From Cyrtodaria siliqua (taxonomy: Eukaryota > Mollusca > Bivalvia > Adapedonta > Hiatellidae): a stretch of DNA of 64,000 bases. Numbering within the stretch: the first letter of the stretch is position 1; each line of letters opens with the position of its first letter. The position numbers and the translations under genes were made by a program. Below the pieces are notes generated by a model. That model worked only from the letters and a program-made list of their open reading frames with translations, had not been told where the DNA came from and ran no database searches. Shown in pieces: positions 32,424 through 42,833 of the stretch. The stretch covers positions 1-64,000 of the forward strand of contig JAWPHD010005080.1 of the NCBI GenBank assembly GCA_037043455.1, written 5' to 3'.

Positions 32424-34499
32424 ATGTCTATAGACATGACGTCCATAAAGGATCTTACGGAAATGGGTAAGGAGTTAGGGTATGCTGGAGAGGAGCTTAG
32501 AACCTTTGTTAAAGACGAACAGGCTAGGGAAAGGGAATTTAGACTTAAGGAAAGAGAATTAGCAAAGCGGGAAAGGGATGAAGAGAAAGATAGGTTAGAA
32601 TTCGAAAGTAGATAAGCGAAAGAGAAGCGAGATGAAGAAAGTAGACTAGCCACAGAGAAGGTAGAATTAGAAAGTAGACTAGCCACAGAGCAGCTAGAAT
32701 TAGAAAGTAGATTAGCTAAAGAGAAGTTGGATTTAGAAGGTAGATTAGCTAAAGAGAAGCGAGATGATGATAAAGAGAAGGTAGAATTAGAAAGTAGAAT
32801 AGTCAGGGAGAAGCAAGAGTTAGAACATGAGAGGTTCGAAACAGATGGTAGACTAGCTAAGGCTAAGATGATAATGGAAAGGGAGCAAAAAGAGTTTGAT
32901 CATAAGTTAGCTTTAGAGTTGGAAGCAGCTAAGACACATAGTAAGGACAGTGGAACTGTAGGGAAAGATAGTTATTCTGGGAAGTTAAAAGGTTCGAAGT
33001 TACCATACTTTGATGCTGACAAAGATAACATGGACAGTTACTTGTTACGGTTCGAACGTTATGCTGAGTTACAGGAATGGACCAAAGATAAGTGGGCAGT
33101 TCATTTAAGTGCGTTATTGAGAGGCAAGGCCTTAGATGTATTTTCTAGATTACCTAGTTTAGATGCTCTTGACTATGACAAGTTAAAGGATGCTCTTTTA
33201 AAGAGATTTGAGTTAACTGAAGAAGGTTTTAGAAAGCGGTTTAGAGCTTGTCTGCCTGAGAAAGGCGAGTCATTTATTCAGTTTATTAGTAGGTCTAGAA
33301 ATTACTTAGATAGGTGGTTAGAGTTAGGGAAGGTAGCGCAGACTTATCAGGGCCTCATAGATTTCTTGTTGCGGGACCAGCTATTCAATGTTTGTAGTAG
33401 AGATCTGTTCTTATTTCTGAAAGAAAGAAAACTAACTAGTGTAGGAGAAATGGCAACACAAGCAGATCAGTTTGCCGAGGCTAGAGGTGGAGCTCATAAT
33501 GTAGTGTCGAAAGACAGAACTTTTAGAGATAGGCAAGGGGACGATCATAAACAGAAAGGCCAGAGTGGAAACTATAGAGGTGGAGGTAGTTCGATGGGTT
33601 CTAGAGGAGGTAGCAATAGTGGTAACATAGGTAGACCTTTTATTCGTTGTCGTCACTGTAATGGGAATCATGCTTCACATGAGTGTAGGAAAGCGGTGAA
33701 AGTGTCCGCTGTCGTAGACAATTTTAGTGAAAATAGTAGAGTGGACAACAATGTAGGGAGTCAGAACCAAGGTTTTAACAACCCATGGAATTTCGGGAGA
33801 GGTAGAGGTGGTCAAAACCGTGGTAGAGGTAGAGGCAGAGGTAGTAATAGTCCGGTTATTAAAACCGAGAGTAGTAGCTGTTGTGTTAAAGCGGATGGTG
33901 TAATGACGAAGATCGGAACATGTCTCTTTCCGTATGCAAATCTTCCAACGGCAGATGGTAGAGTGAATGGCACGGACGTAATTGTAATGAGGGATACAGG
34001 TTGTACAGGTGTGGTAGTTAGGCGTAGTTTAGTTACGGATGACCAGTTGGTAGGTAAACAGTCACCGTGTATGTTGTTAAATAAATCGGTAGAGCACGTG
34101 CCAATAGCGAGAATAGATGTAGATACACCTTTCTTTAAAGGGACTACAGAGGCACTATGTATGGATGACCCGATGTACGATTTAACGATAGGGAACATTG
34201 ATGGTTCAGCACTTCCGGTAATGTCCGATTTTAGAAGTAGCATAAGTAATGCCGTAGAGACTAGAGCGCAGGTTCAGAAGCAAGCTCAGGCTTATAGAAA
34301 ATTAAAGGTTCCTGCAGCCGTAGGTGACATATCTAAAGCAGAGTTTATAGAAGCACAAACTCAAGACGAGTCATTAGGTCCTTGTAAGGTGAAGGCCAAG
34401 GATGGTGTAGTGAAGAAGTGTAAAGAGTCCGGTAGTTGTAAGTTTGTACATAAGAATAGGTTATTGTACAGAGAATTTGAAGATAGTGGTAATAGTTAA
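32424..34499 (+). pseudogene. Retrotransposon copy 3: Gag-protease-integrase, stop and deletion
   Basis: ATG at 32,424 (MSIDMTSIKDL) opens Gag. TAA at 32,613-32,615 interrupts it where copy 2 has TTA, a one-base nonsense change, and the same frame then continues to 34,499. This copy shows that Gag, zinc knuckle and protease (DTG at 33,993-34,001) share one continuous frame with integrase. The coiled coil has a different number of ESRLA-type repeats from copy 2. The integrase is cut just before its zinc region (after REFEDSG): the sequence jumps to the 3' untranslated region (AATAGTTAAC), a loss of about 1.7 kb compared with copy 1. No catalytic integrase or RT remains. Confidence 0.9.
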
Positions 34500-34638
34500 C
34501 ATGCTCAAGCGATTGAGCGATCAGCTTGTACGTTTTGTCGCTCATTTGCTCAGAAGAATTAATAGTTTCTTAACGTGTAAATATTAATTATCATTTTGTT
34601 GAATTTTAAAAGTGTAGCACTTTCTTTAAGTGGGGAGA
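34500..34638 (+). other. 3' internal region of copy 3 with polypurine tract
   Basis: It corresponds to about 24,027-24,166 and retains AAGTGGGGAGA directly before LTR3 (34,628-34,638). Confidence 0.8.
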
Positions 34639-36179
34639 TGTTGTCACAAAATGTCACGGGTAGAGCGTACTGGTCGTATATAGCTCTTGTATCGGTTACA
34701 CCCAAAATCTATTGTTCGAGTTGAAACAATTTCACAATATTCATGATCTATTCATGTAACACGTAAAAGCGTGCACATTTTAAGTGGCCGCCAGAGAGGC
34801 CGTGTCATAAGTTTAGTTTTGTGCTAATGCATGTAAACGTAAATGTATATTTTCCTTAAACGGCAAAATTGTATAAGAGCCTCTCGTGTAGATTCAATAC
34901 TGTAGATTTAGCCACGTTTGTCACGGACTGAACGGGGGAAATAATGATTTGGGCGTAATGTTTGCTATAAAACCCATTGTCTTCTAGCTTTCGCCGGGAT
35001 CATCGATAGTACTTTGTTGGAACAGAGATTGGACGGCAAATTTCACAGGCAACATGTGGTTAGTAATTTTATTAAACTTTTATCGTATATTTGTATTCAG
35101 TGGGCGGCGCCATCTTGTTTGGCGGTTACGACATCCGGTTAGCATTGATGTTTCTCAAACATAACTTTAGACTAGCATATGATTTTGAAGTTACTTTATT
35201 AGATGTAATTATTGTAATTGATCATTAATTGTAAAACAATATTAATTTGATAACAGTGGATAATAGGTGCATTAGTTAACGTTGGCGTATAACTCGGTGA
35301 TTGTAATACACGATTGTTAACATTAGTTAACAATGAGATGAGTGACAAGAATAAATGCGTGCATGCATAACTCTGTAATATATGAGTAATTTGATCATGT
35401 TTATATTACATGTATTAGGGGCATTGATTAACAGCGACGTACATAGCGTATACATGGCGTTGTAGAATATGTATACATTGCTACTCATCATTAGTACAGC
35501 TTACATGTATTGATTGAATAATGATTCGTTTGGGTAATGGTAATTATGCAAGATTGTTATGTTTGTCAACCGACATCTAAAACGTATGTATAATTACAGC
35601 CTAAGCCATCCAGGATATAAGCCATCCAGGGTTGGAGTAAGCCATCTAGGTTTGGATATCCAGGAGTGGAGCTAAGCTTCCACGAATAACGTTTACAAGC
35701 GGTGGAGACGGTCCCCGTACCTGCGCAGCCAGGTTTTACTAACGACAACCCCCGGGACACAAGGTGGGCCCGTTACCAGTCCTCACTGGAGGAATATCAT
35801 TCACAATCTCAGTGGAGATTAACTATCATTGCATCGCGTCATCAACCCTTACAGAAGGCATTTGATGACAATCATCCATTGAATTCGCGCATCATCATCT
35901 TCATGAGCTCTCGCGCATCACAGTTATCGCGCTAGATCAACATTGTTATAGCTTTAACAACACGTGTCTTAGACATTCAGTATTTATAACAATACTAAGA
36001 ACGTCTTAAACGTTCAGGAGAACATTCTTTTCATAGTTCATTTGTGTATTCGCTTGTTTTTTTAGATAATTGTATATATATTAAACATATTTTAAAAGTT
36101 GCATTAAACTTATGTAAATGCATTCACCGTCATTGATTCTTTCCTGAGTTAGCCCAACCACTAAGGTCATCCTGTGACA
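34639..36179 (+). mobile_element. LTR3 (1,541 bp)
   Basis: Complete LTR from TGTTGTCACA to TGTGACA, with TATA box at 34,966. No primer site follows: GATGATGATG begins at once, so this is the outer right edge of the block. Relative to LTR1 it lacks a few bases (for example ACACGTGTC for ACACTTTAGTGTC near 35,962). No matching target-site duplication can be located because the left edge of the block is rearranged. Confidence 0.93.
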
Positions 36180-36409
36180 GATGATGATGATGATAAAAAA
36201 TACACAGTGGACATCGCTACTGCTGCTGCTGGTGATGATGACAAAGAAAATCATGGAGTCATAAAATCATATTCAATCATGAATCTAATGGTGATGCCTA
36301 CACATTGCTATGCCACTGCTACATGCCCTATCAGGTATATATTGTCATACAGATGCCCAACTAAATCCTCGTCAACTCCTAGAGTTGCTCTCTTGGTGTT
36401 CTTGATAAA
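36180..36409. other. GAT/CTG-rich flank, no supported gene
   Basis: GATGATGATGATGATAAAA and GCTACTGCTGCTGCTGGTGATGATGAC tracts encode Asp- and Ala-rich runs in a 79-codon frame. Low complexity explains the open frame, and there is no sign of splicing. Confidence 0.4.
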
Positions 36410-36498
36410 CTAGCGCTTGGACATTTTGTTCTTCACCGCGGGGCTTGTCAGGTCAACAGACAACATGATCAATGAGAAGCACAGGACATACACCATTT
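36410..36498 (-). CDS. Possible small terminal exon
   Basis: On the minus strand a good acceptor (TTTTGTTTGTATTTTGCAG) is followed at 36,498 by AAATGGTGTATG, which stays open for 28 codons to TAG at 36,410-36,412. The peptide starts MVYVLCFSLIMLSVDL, a hydrophobic segment that could be a last membrane helix, and ends in a basic tail (KNKMSKR). No upstream exon is visible within the window and the family is not recognised. It lies 3' of the death-domain gene on the same strand, separated by its stop codon and repeats. A short open stretch behind an acceptor-like site can easily arise by chance. Confidence 0.22.
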
Positions 36499-36601
36499 CT
36501 GCAAAATACAAACAAAAGTAGGTACAGAAATCAAACAGGAAATGTAGCATTCACAGAAGGTCAACCAAAGTCACGACACCACTAACATAAAAGGGTTGAC
36601 A

Positions 36602-36956
36602 TTTCGACTTTACATTGCTTGCATATAATTAAATAAAAGTTAATAAAATTAGTAAATTAGTGTGTCAATTTTTAATTATTGTAGTGTAGATCTACTCGAT
36701 CTTATGTTACAATATTAATAATGTTTCTTCCAACTATATGTGTTGGACTGTTGTTGACCGGATGCTTTTTAACTTTCTGTCCAGTTCAATCTCAAACTTT
36801 TTTCTTTCCAGTCTTTTTTCTATCAGGTTCAATCTCAGGTTTTTTTTTTCTTTCCATTGATTTACTGATATGTTTCGATACGTCTCAGACTTGTGTTTAT
36901 ATAAAAACAGATATAAAAGTCGAACAGGAAATACAGCATTCACAGAACACAGTCAA
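36602..36956 (+). repeat. Dispersed repeat, right copy (pair with 18,230-18,575)
   Basis: Same sequence and orientation as 18,230-18,575, about 18.4 kb away across the retrotransposon block. It has small indels relative to the left copy and lacks the local tandem duplicate found there. The overlapping open frames on both strands are low-complexity. Confidence 0.85.
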
Positions 36957-37080
36957 CCAACCACACGCTTTAGAAACAAACAACAATTACAAGGGAAAAA
37001 ATGACCGAAGTATGCGTCATCACAAACATGAACGGTACTGCCTTGGAACGGCCGGTGGCTAACGGACCGCACGGGATTTA
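36957..37080. other. Short non-genic spacer
   Basis: Nothing recognisable. Confidence 0.4.
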
Positions 37081-37344
37081 AACCAGGCCTTGAATTCAGC
37101 AACCATTCTTGAGAATATTCTTAGACTTAAGCCCAAGTATGCACATTTAAATCACGCGTATTCCTAAAAGTTTAAAGTATAAACGTTCATAAAAAGTTGC
37201 TTTGTATATATATGACAAATTTTAATAAATAGCAACTGCATATTGTTTATCTATGAAGGTCATGGGAATATTTGTGAATGAAATGTTAGTACTTGAGCTC
37301 AAGTCTAAGAATAGCCTGAAGAATGGTTGAATTCCAAGCCAGGT
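37081..37344. mobile_element. Fold-back element with about 55-bp inverted arms
   Basis: The left arm (37,081-37,139: AACCAGGCCTTGAATTC, then AACCATTCTT and TATTCTTAGACTT) mirrors the right arm (37,290-37,344: AAGTCTAAGAATAGCC, AAGAATGGTTGAATTC, CAAGCCAGGTT). Mismatches and a 3-bp indel separate them. The loop of about 150 bp is AT-rich and non-coding. This fits an old MITE or fold-back transposon. Confidence 0.7.
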
Positions 37345-37780
37345 TCTAGGGTGAACCTAGCCTCACGTTTACTCTATTGTCATATATACCACGCACTTAA
37401 ATAGTATAACCCAAGCATTTAAATTGTATCCACCACGCATTGTTATACATGTTATACCCAATTTCAATTATACCCCGCGCTTTGAACAACACAAATAAGA
37501 TGAGAACAACATATATTTTGAAAGTCAACGATCTTCTAATTTGAGTATTCAAGAAAATGAGATTTCGCAAATATGTTGGTGCTTCATATACTCGAGTTAA
37601 ACATCATACCAACTGGACTACTGTTAGTGTTATTGCATAATAAAGAATCATCTACTATGTAAGGTTTTCTGTCTATACTTTTTACATTTGAAATTAACAC
37701 AATTATACCCAAACAGTTTGTTTTTTTGATGAAAAGTTGCTTCGAAAAAATGTTTTACTTTTCTATTACATTTATATTTA
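37345..37780. other. Non-genic AT-rich sequence
   Basis: A short phrase TATACC/TATAACCCAAGC recurs at about 37,380-37,480 with imperfect spacing. No exon is supported. Confidence 0.4.
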
Positions 37781-37955
37781 CTTCAATTGAACTGAATTGG
37801 ATTTTTATAGTCGCACCAACAGCTTAGGTATTATGGCGACTTTCCAGCTTCCGTTGGTAGAGGAAAGACCCCAGGTGCCCATCCAGGCAATTTGCGTGCA
37901 CGTTTGGGTACCTGGGTGGAACCACCGTCGTTTCGCAAGCCAGCTTTATAGTATA
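37781..37955 (+). repeat. Dispersed repeat (CGCACCAACA type), copy 2
   Basis: Related to 18,731-18,935. It has TCGCACCAACAGCTTAGG, TATGGCGACTTTCCAGCTTC, AGACCCCAGGTGCCC, TACCTGGGTGGAACCACCG and CGCAAGCCAGCTTT. The CAGGTGCCC/GGTACCTG pair is a short inverted repeat. I recall this motif set as a very common interspersed repeat in molluscs (unchecked). Confidence 0.6.
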
Positions 37956-38034
37956 TTTACCTCAAGTATTTAATTGATTACATATATAAACCTATGTACA
38001 TACATTTCTCTAGAGTTGATGAACAGCATAATTA

Positions 38035-40374
38035 TTATAAGTATGCCGTATGATAACATTCGCAGCGTTCAGCTACTGCAGTCTTGTCAATATCTCTCAG
38101 TGCTTGCAGCAGACTTTCTTTACTTGCAGCCATTCCCTTCCATCGTTTCCAGCTAACAAGAGCATGGTAGCTGGCTTCAACCAGAGTTTTGTTGGCATAT
38201 CCTAGGGTCTCTATCTTAGTTTCATCTAAGCCTAGCTTTCGTGCCAACTGTCTCCAGTTGTGACCCATATAGGCGCTCACATACTCCAACAACGAAACAG
38301 TGATGCCTGAAAGTATATCAAACAAGCTATAAATACAGATAAAGATGATCACTGGGGAGCAACAAACACAGTTAAGAGAATAAAGCAGCAGACTCGGTTT
38401 TATTGAGTCTGTTCATGAGAAGTAATGAAAGAAGCAACACCTCTCAAGACGGTACTAATAACATACGTACAACTAACATTATTCTTTTAATAATGTTGAA
38501 AGCGGATAATTTTGAATTGCATATCTGTTGAACACAACTACAACATCATATTTTAAAAGTAAGAAGAACTATTGTCAACCCTTTTGTGTTTATGATGTCG
38601 TTTGCATTTGTTATTACTTTTGCCTTCTCGTTTGTCTGTATGCGTGTTTGTTTTTGTGTTTTGTTGTTGACTGTCGTCCTTGAATGCTGCTTTCCCTGTC
38701 CGATATTTTCATCTCTCTTTGTTATTATCATTATTTGTTTATTATTATTATAAGTATTATTATAGCGTTTCGCATCCCCCAAAGCGAAGGTCCGGCTGCA
38801 TTATATTCAAAAATACTTAGATCTGCAAGACATTACATATTTTGAAATATTTTCATAACATGTAGGATTAAAAATGGCAGACAGTGCAGTTGTGAAAATG
38901 TTAAGCTCCGTTTAAAAAATGTGGGATTCTTCTAATTCGAATTAAAAGTTAATAGCTTGCTAGACTTCAATAAATAAACAGTGTTGTTAAAGATATGTTC
39001 TTGTATAACATGTTGCGTATAGTTAACTTATATTAATGTGTATGTATAATATTATTATGCTAACTTGTGTTAATATACAAATATTCATGAAGATTTATAA
39101 ACACCTCGCCAAGTGTGTACACATGCATATGTTAAGTCTTTCATTGTGATTTCATACTTGTTTTCTTATATGTACTAACTGCACTGTTACCATGTATTAC
39201 TCTGTATTTGTATCCGCATGGGATTTATAGCCAATAGGAATTTTGAAATAAAATTATCTATCTATGAAAACAGCTTACCAGCCGTGTTTAAATCTGCATT
39301 TGCTTCCACTTGGTTACACAATAAATATGAGTCCGTACGTGTATATGGTAAACACACATATCTTTGGATTGGTGTATAAATCTCTCCTGCGGAAAGGGCC
39401 GTCCAACTTTTGCATTCGGGCATATCTGGTCTAATATAGGGACAGGATGCATAGGCTTTGTACCGGTTTACGACCACACGTTCTAGTTGTTGACGGTAAC
39501 TTGAATCTTGGTCAGATATATCAGTTTGAGTTGCTTTGTCCGCACTTCTGAACGATATATTCGGTCCAATCATGGTCTCGTCGCACAACGATGTGTGATC
39601 AGAGTGCGCTCCTTTTCTTGAACCATCAAGGTTATTTAAAACGACAGCCTTTAAATACGTTTCGTCAATTGGATCATCAGCCTGAGGGTCTTCATCAAAT
39701 GAAATGACATTACTTTTCATAGTTCTACGCAAAGACTCTTTACAATTTGTCCGATTCTTTTCGAAGTCTTCTTGGGCAGAAAACGAAGTATCTTGAGGAG
39801 AAACTCTACTAAAATGTGATTTTGTTGATTTATCGCTGTCTGTGATCGTTTCAGTATGGTAGTCTGACTCGCAATCTGATTCCACTTTGTCCTCTTTATT
39901 CTGGCTTACATTCTCAGTCGGGGTATTCGGTTTGTTCGATAATAGCCCACACTCATCAATGACTTCCTTTGCACCTGCAGATTTCATCTGAGTATCCAAA
40001 CATCCACTTGGTAAGTTAAATGTAGATCGCCCCTTTTCTTGTATTTCACTACTATCCCAAGAATTGTTTGCAAATTGTGCATCTGTCAAAGCACACATAT
40101 TTGTACTAGTTCGCTGGTCCCCGTTTTCAAAGTCTATCAGTTTATGCATTGCCCTTGCCTCCATGCCCTTTATTCCAGTAGTATTATCGCTATCAAAAGG
40201 CTCCTTTACAAATGTTGAATCTGTCAAATCACCCACATTGGCTATCATCGCTTTTCCGCATTCGAAGCCTTTTCTTTTATAAACTGCTTTTGCTCGAGCC
40301 AAATACTTCGCTTTTTGTCTAATTATTTCGCGTGGGCCGAGTGTTTTAACTGCATTACCTGGCTTGCTAACCAT
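38035..40374 (-). CDS. Death-domain protein, two coding exons (455 aa)
   Basis: Coding exon 1 is 40,374-39,279 and exon 2 is 38,306-38,035. The donor GGCTG|GTAAGC and acceptor TACTTTCAG|GCATC join a phase-1 codon (G+GC) and keep frame: 1,096 + 272 nt give 455 codons plus TAA. ATG at 40,374 (MVSKPGNAV) is the first ATG in frame. A frame extending upstream lacks an ATG, and CATTTCAG|GTAACC 17 bp before the ATG may be an acceptor from a 5' untranslated exon. Residues about 1-365 are polar, Ser/Thr- and acid-rich and unrecognised. Residues about 366-450 fit a death domain: LLEYVSAYMGHNW, RQLARKLGLDETKIETL, YHALVSWKRW, LLQALRDIDKTAVAE. Such domains assemble apoptotic or innate-immune complexes; here that role is inferred from the fold only. 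The 5' exon region is copied twice upstream. Confidence 0.8.
38389..38411 (-). other. Intronic copy of the hairpin motif
   Basis: On the minus strand this reads CAGACTC, AATAAAACC, GAGTCTG, the same 7-bp stem and 9-nt loop as at 19,087. TCTCATGAA flanks it on the same side. It lies inside the death-domain gene's intron, in the same sense as the transcript. Confidence 0.65.
38412..39264 (+). mobile_element. Intron with probable LINE 3' end
   Basis: Most of this intron is AT-rich without features. Its right end, on the plus strand, reads GTATCCGCATGGGATTTATA, then CCAATAGGAATTTTGAAATAAAA and ATCTATCTATG. Poly-A signal plus an ATCT tail is the usual 3' end of several molluscan non-LTR retrotransposons. 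No ORF of a LINE is visible, so this is at most a short 5'-truncated copy. It stops about 14 bp from the splice donor at 39,278. Confidence 0.4.
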
Positions 40375-40712
40375 GGCTCTTTTTTTGGTTACCTGAAATG
40401 TATTGGTAAGATTATTTTCAGTAATTTGAACACAGAATCTATTTACAGAAGTATCCGCGGCGCTGTTTTTTTTTTTTTTAATTATTTTCCCCAAAACAAG
40501 TAGCTAATTCAGCTGCCGAAGGCAGCTGACTCTTATATGGGTTTTATTTCTGTCTATGGTTAACAGACTGTGACTCATGTACGTGGCAATAAGCATGCTT
40601 TACAACTTGAATTTCTAGAGAACTCGTCTGAAAAACTCGAAGGGTATAAACACATATTTTGTAATGTTGAAAGGTTACCATTTCACTTGCTGAAATGACG
40701 TTTTCGTAAACC
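39895..40712 (-). repeat. Exon segment A of the 818-bp triplicated block
   Basis: This is the parental segment of the block repeated at 42,354 and 44,597. It holds the first 160 codons of the death-domain gene, the presumed 5' UTR/acceptor, a perfect hairpin CAGCTGCCGAAGGCAGCTG (40,510-40,528), and the non-repeat sequence up to the minisatellite edge at GTAAACCAGACTG. In this copy coding continues past 39,895 to the full exon. Confidence 0.9.
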
Positions 40713-42353
40713 AGACTGCTTTTCTGTTATTGTGGTACAGACTGTGAATGCTTTTCTGGTTTCGTGGAACAGACTGCGAATGTCTTTCTGGTATTGTGGA
40801 CAGGCTGTGAATGCTTTTCTTGATTGAGGAACAGACTGTGAATGCTTTCTGGTATTGTGAAACAGACTTTGAATGCTTTTCTGGTATTGTGGACAGACTG
40901 TGAATGCTTTTCTTGATTGTGGAACAGACTGTGAATGCTTTCTGATATTGTGAAACAGACTTTGAATGTTTTTCTGGTATTATGGACAGACTGTGAATGC
41001 TTTCTGGTATTGTGGTACAGACTGTGAATGCCTTTCTGGTATTGTGGTACAGACTGTGAATGCTTTTCTGGATTGCGGAACAGACTGTGAATGCTTTCTG
41101 GTATTGTGGACCAGACTGTGAATGCGTTTCTGGTATAGTCTGTGAATGCTTTTCTGGTATTGTGGACATACTGTGAATGCTTTTCTGGTATTGTGGTACA
41201 GACTGTGAATGCTTTTCTGGTATTGTGGTACATAATGTGAATGCTTTTATGGTATTGTGGACAGACTGTGATTGCTTTTCTGGTATTGTGGTACAGACTG
41301 TGAATGCTTTTCTGGTATTGTGGTACAGAGTGTGAATGCTTTTCTGGATTGTGGAATAGACTGTGAATGCTTTTCTGGTATTGTGGACCGACTGTGAATG
41401 CTTTTCTGGTATTGTGGTAGAGACTATGAATGCGTTTTTGGTATTGTGGTTTAGATTGTGAATGCTTTTCTGGTATTGTGGTACATAATGTGAATGCTTT
41501 TCTGGATAGTGGAATAGACTGTGAATGCTTTCTGGTATTGTGGAACATACTGTGAATGTTTTTCTGGTATTGTGGTAGAGACTGTGAATGGTTTTCTGGT
41601 ATTGTGGTACATACTGTGAATACTTTTTTGTTATTGTGGTACAGACTGTGAATGCTTTTCTGGTATCATTGAACAGACTGCGAATGCGTTTCTGGTATTG
41701 TGAAACAGACTGTAAATGCTTTTCTGGTACTGTGGTACATACTGTGAATGCTTTTATGTTATTGTGGACAAACTGTGATTGCTTTTCTGGTATTGAGGTA
41801 CAGACTGTGAATGCATTTCTGGATTGTGGAATAGACTGTGAATGCTTTCTGGTATTGTGGAACAGACTGTGAATGATTTTCTGGTATTATGGAAGACTGT
41901 AAATGCTTTTCTGGTATTGTGGTACAGACTGTGAATGCTTTTCTGGTATTGTGGTACAGACTGTGAATGCTTTCTGGTATTGTGGTACATACTGTGAATG
42001 CTTTCCTGGATTGTTGAATAGACTGTGAATGCTTTCTGGTATTGCGGAACATACTGTGAATGCTTTTCTGGTATTGTGGACAGACTGTGAATGCTTTTCT
42101 GGTATTGTCGTACAGACTGTGAATGCTTTTCTGGTATTGTGGTACATACTGTGAATGCTTTTCTGTTATTGTGGTACATACTGTGAATGCTTTTCTGGTA
42201 TTTTGGAACAGAAAGACTGTTAATGCTTTTCTGATATTGTGGAACAGACTTTGAATGCTTTTTTGATATTGTGGGACAGACTATGATGGCTTTACTGGTA
42301 TTGTGGAACAGGCTGTGAATGCCTTTCCGGTATTGTGGAACAGACTGTGAATG
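40713..42353 (-). repeat. 32-bp minisatellite, block 1
   Basis: Tandem units of mostly 31-32 bp, each with CTGTGAATGC, TTTTCTGG and TATTGTGG(A/T)ACA on the plus strand. Variants include a one-base loss (GTGGACAGAC), CTTTCTGG for CTTTTCTGG and some shorter units. The minus strand of the consensus contains no TAA, TAG or TGA in any frame, so long open frames (up to 273 codons here) result. The plus strand has TGA in one frame. Confidence 0.97.
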
Positions 42354-42833
42354 TTTATTCTGGCTTACATTCTCAGTCGGGATATTCGGTTTGTTCGATA
42401 ATAGCCCACACTCATCAATGACTGCCTTTGCACCTGCAGATTTCATCTGAGTATCCAAACATCCACTTGGTAAGTTTAATGTAGATCGCCCCTTTTCTTG
42501 TATTTCACTACTATCCCAAGAATTGTTTGCAAATTGTGCATCTGTCAAAGCACACATATTTGTACTAGTTCGCTGGTCCCCGTTTTCAAAGTCTTTCCGT
42601 TTATGCATTGCCCTTGCCTGCATGCCCTTTATTCCAGTAGTATTATCGCTATCAAAAGGCTCCTTTACAAATGTTGCATTTGTCAAATCACCCACATTGG
42701 CTATCATCGCTTTTCCGCATTCGAAGCCTTTTCTTTTATAAACTGCTTTTGCTCGAGCCAAGTACTCCGCTTTTTGTCTAATTATTTCGCGTTGGCCGAG
42801 TGTTTTAACTGCATTACCTGGCTTGCTAACCAT
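41754..42833 (-). pseudogene. Exon copy B fused in frame to minisatellite
   Basis: ATG at 42,833 opens the same N-terminal sequence as the death-domain gene (MVSKPGNAVKTLG...), with a few changes such as GQRE for GPRE. The exon copy is open for 160 codons to TENVSQNK, then at about 42,354 passes without a stop into the minisatellite (HSQSVPQYRK...) and ends at 41,754 after about 200 more codons, 359 in total. The death domain and downstream intron are not part of the copy. The possible acceptor TTTCAG|GTAACC is retained. It may be an unexpressed partial duplicate or a chimeric gene; pseudogene is the conservative call. Confidence 0.75.

Noticed and set aside
39262..40494. Death-domain exon starting at 40,494
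   Set aside because: The codon there is TTG, not ATG. The first in-frame ATG is at 40,374, downstream of an acceptor-like site.
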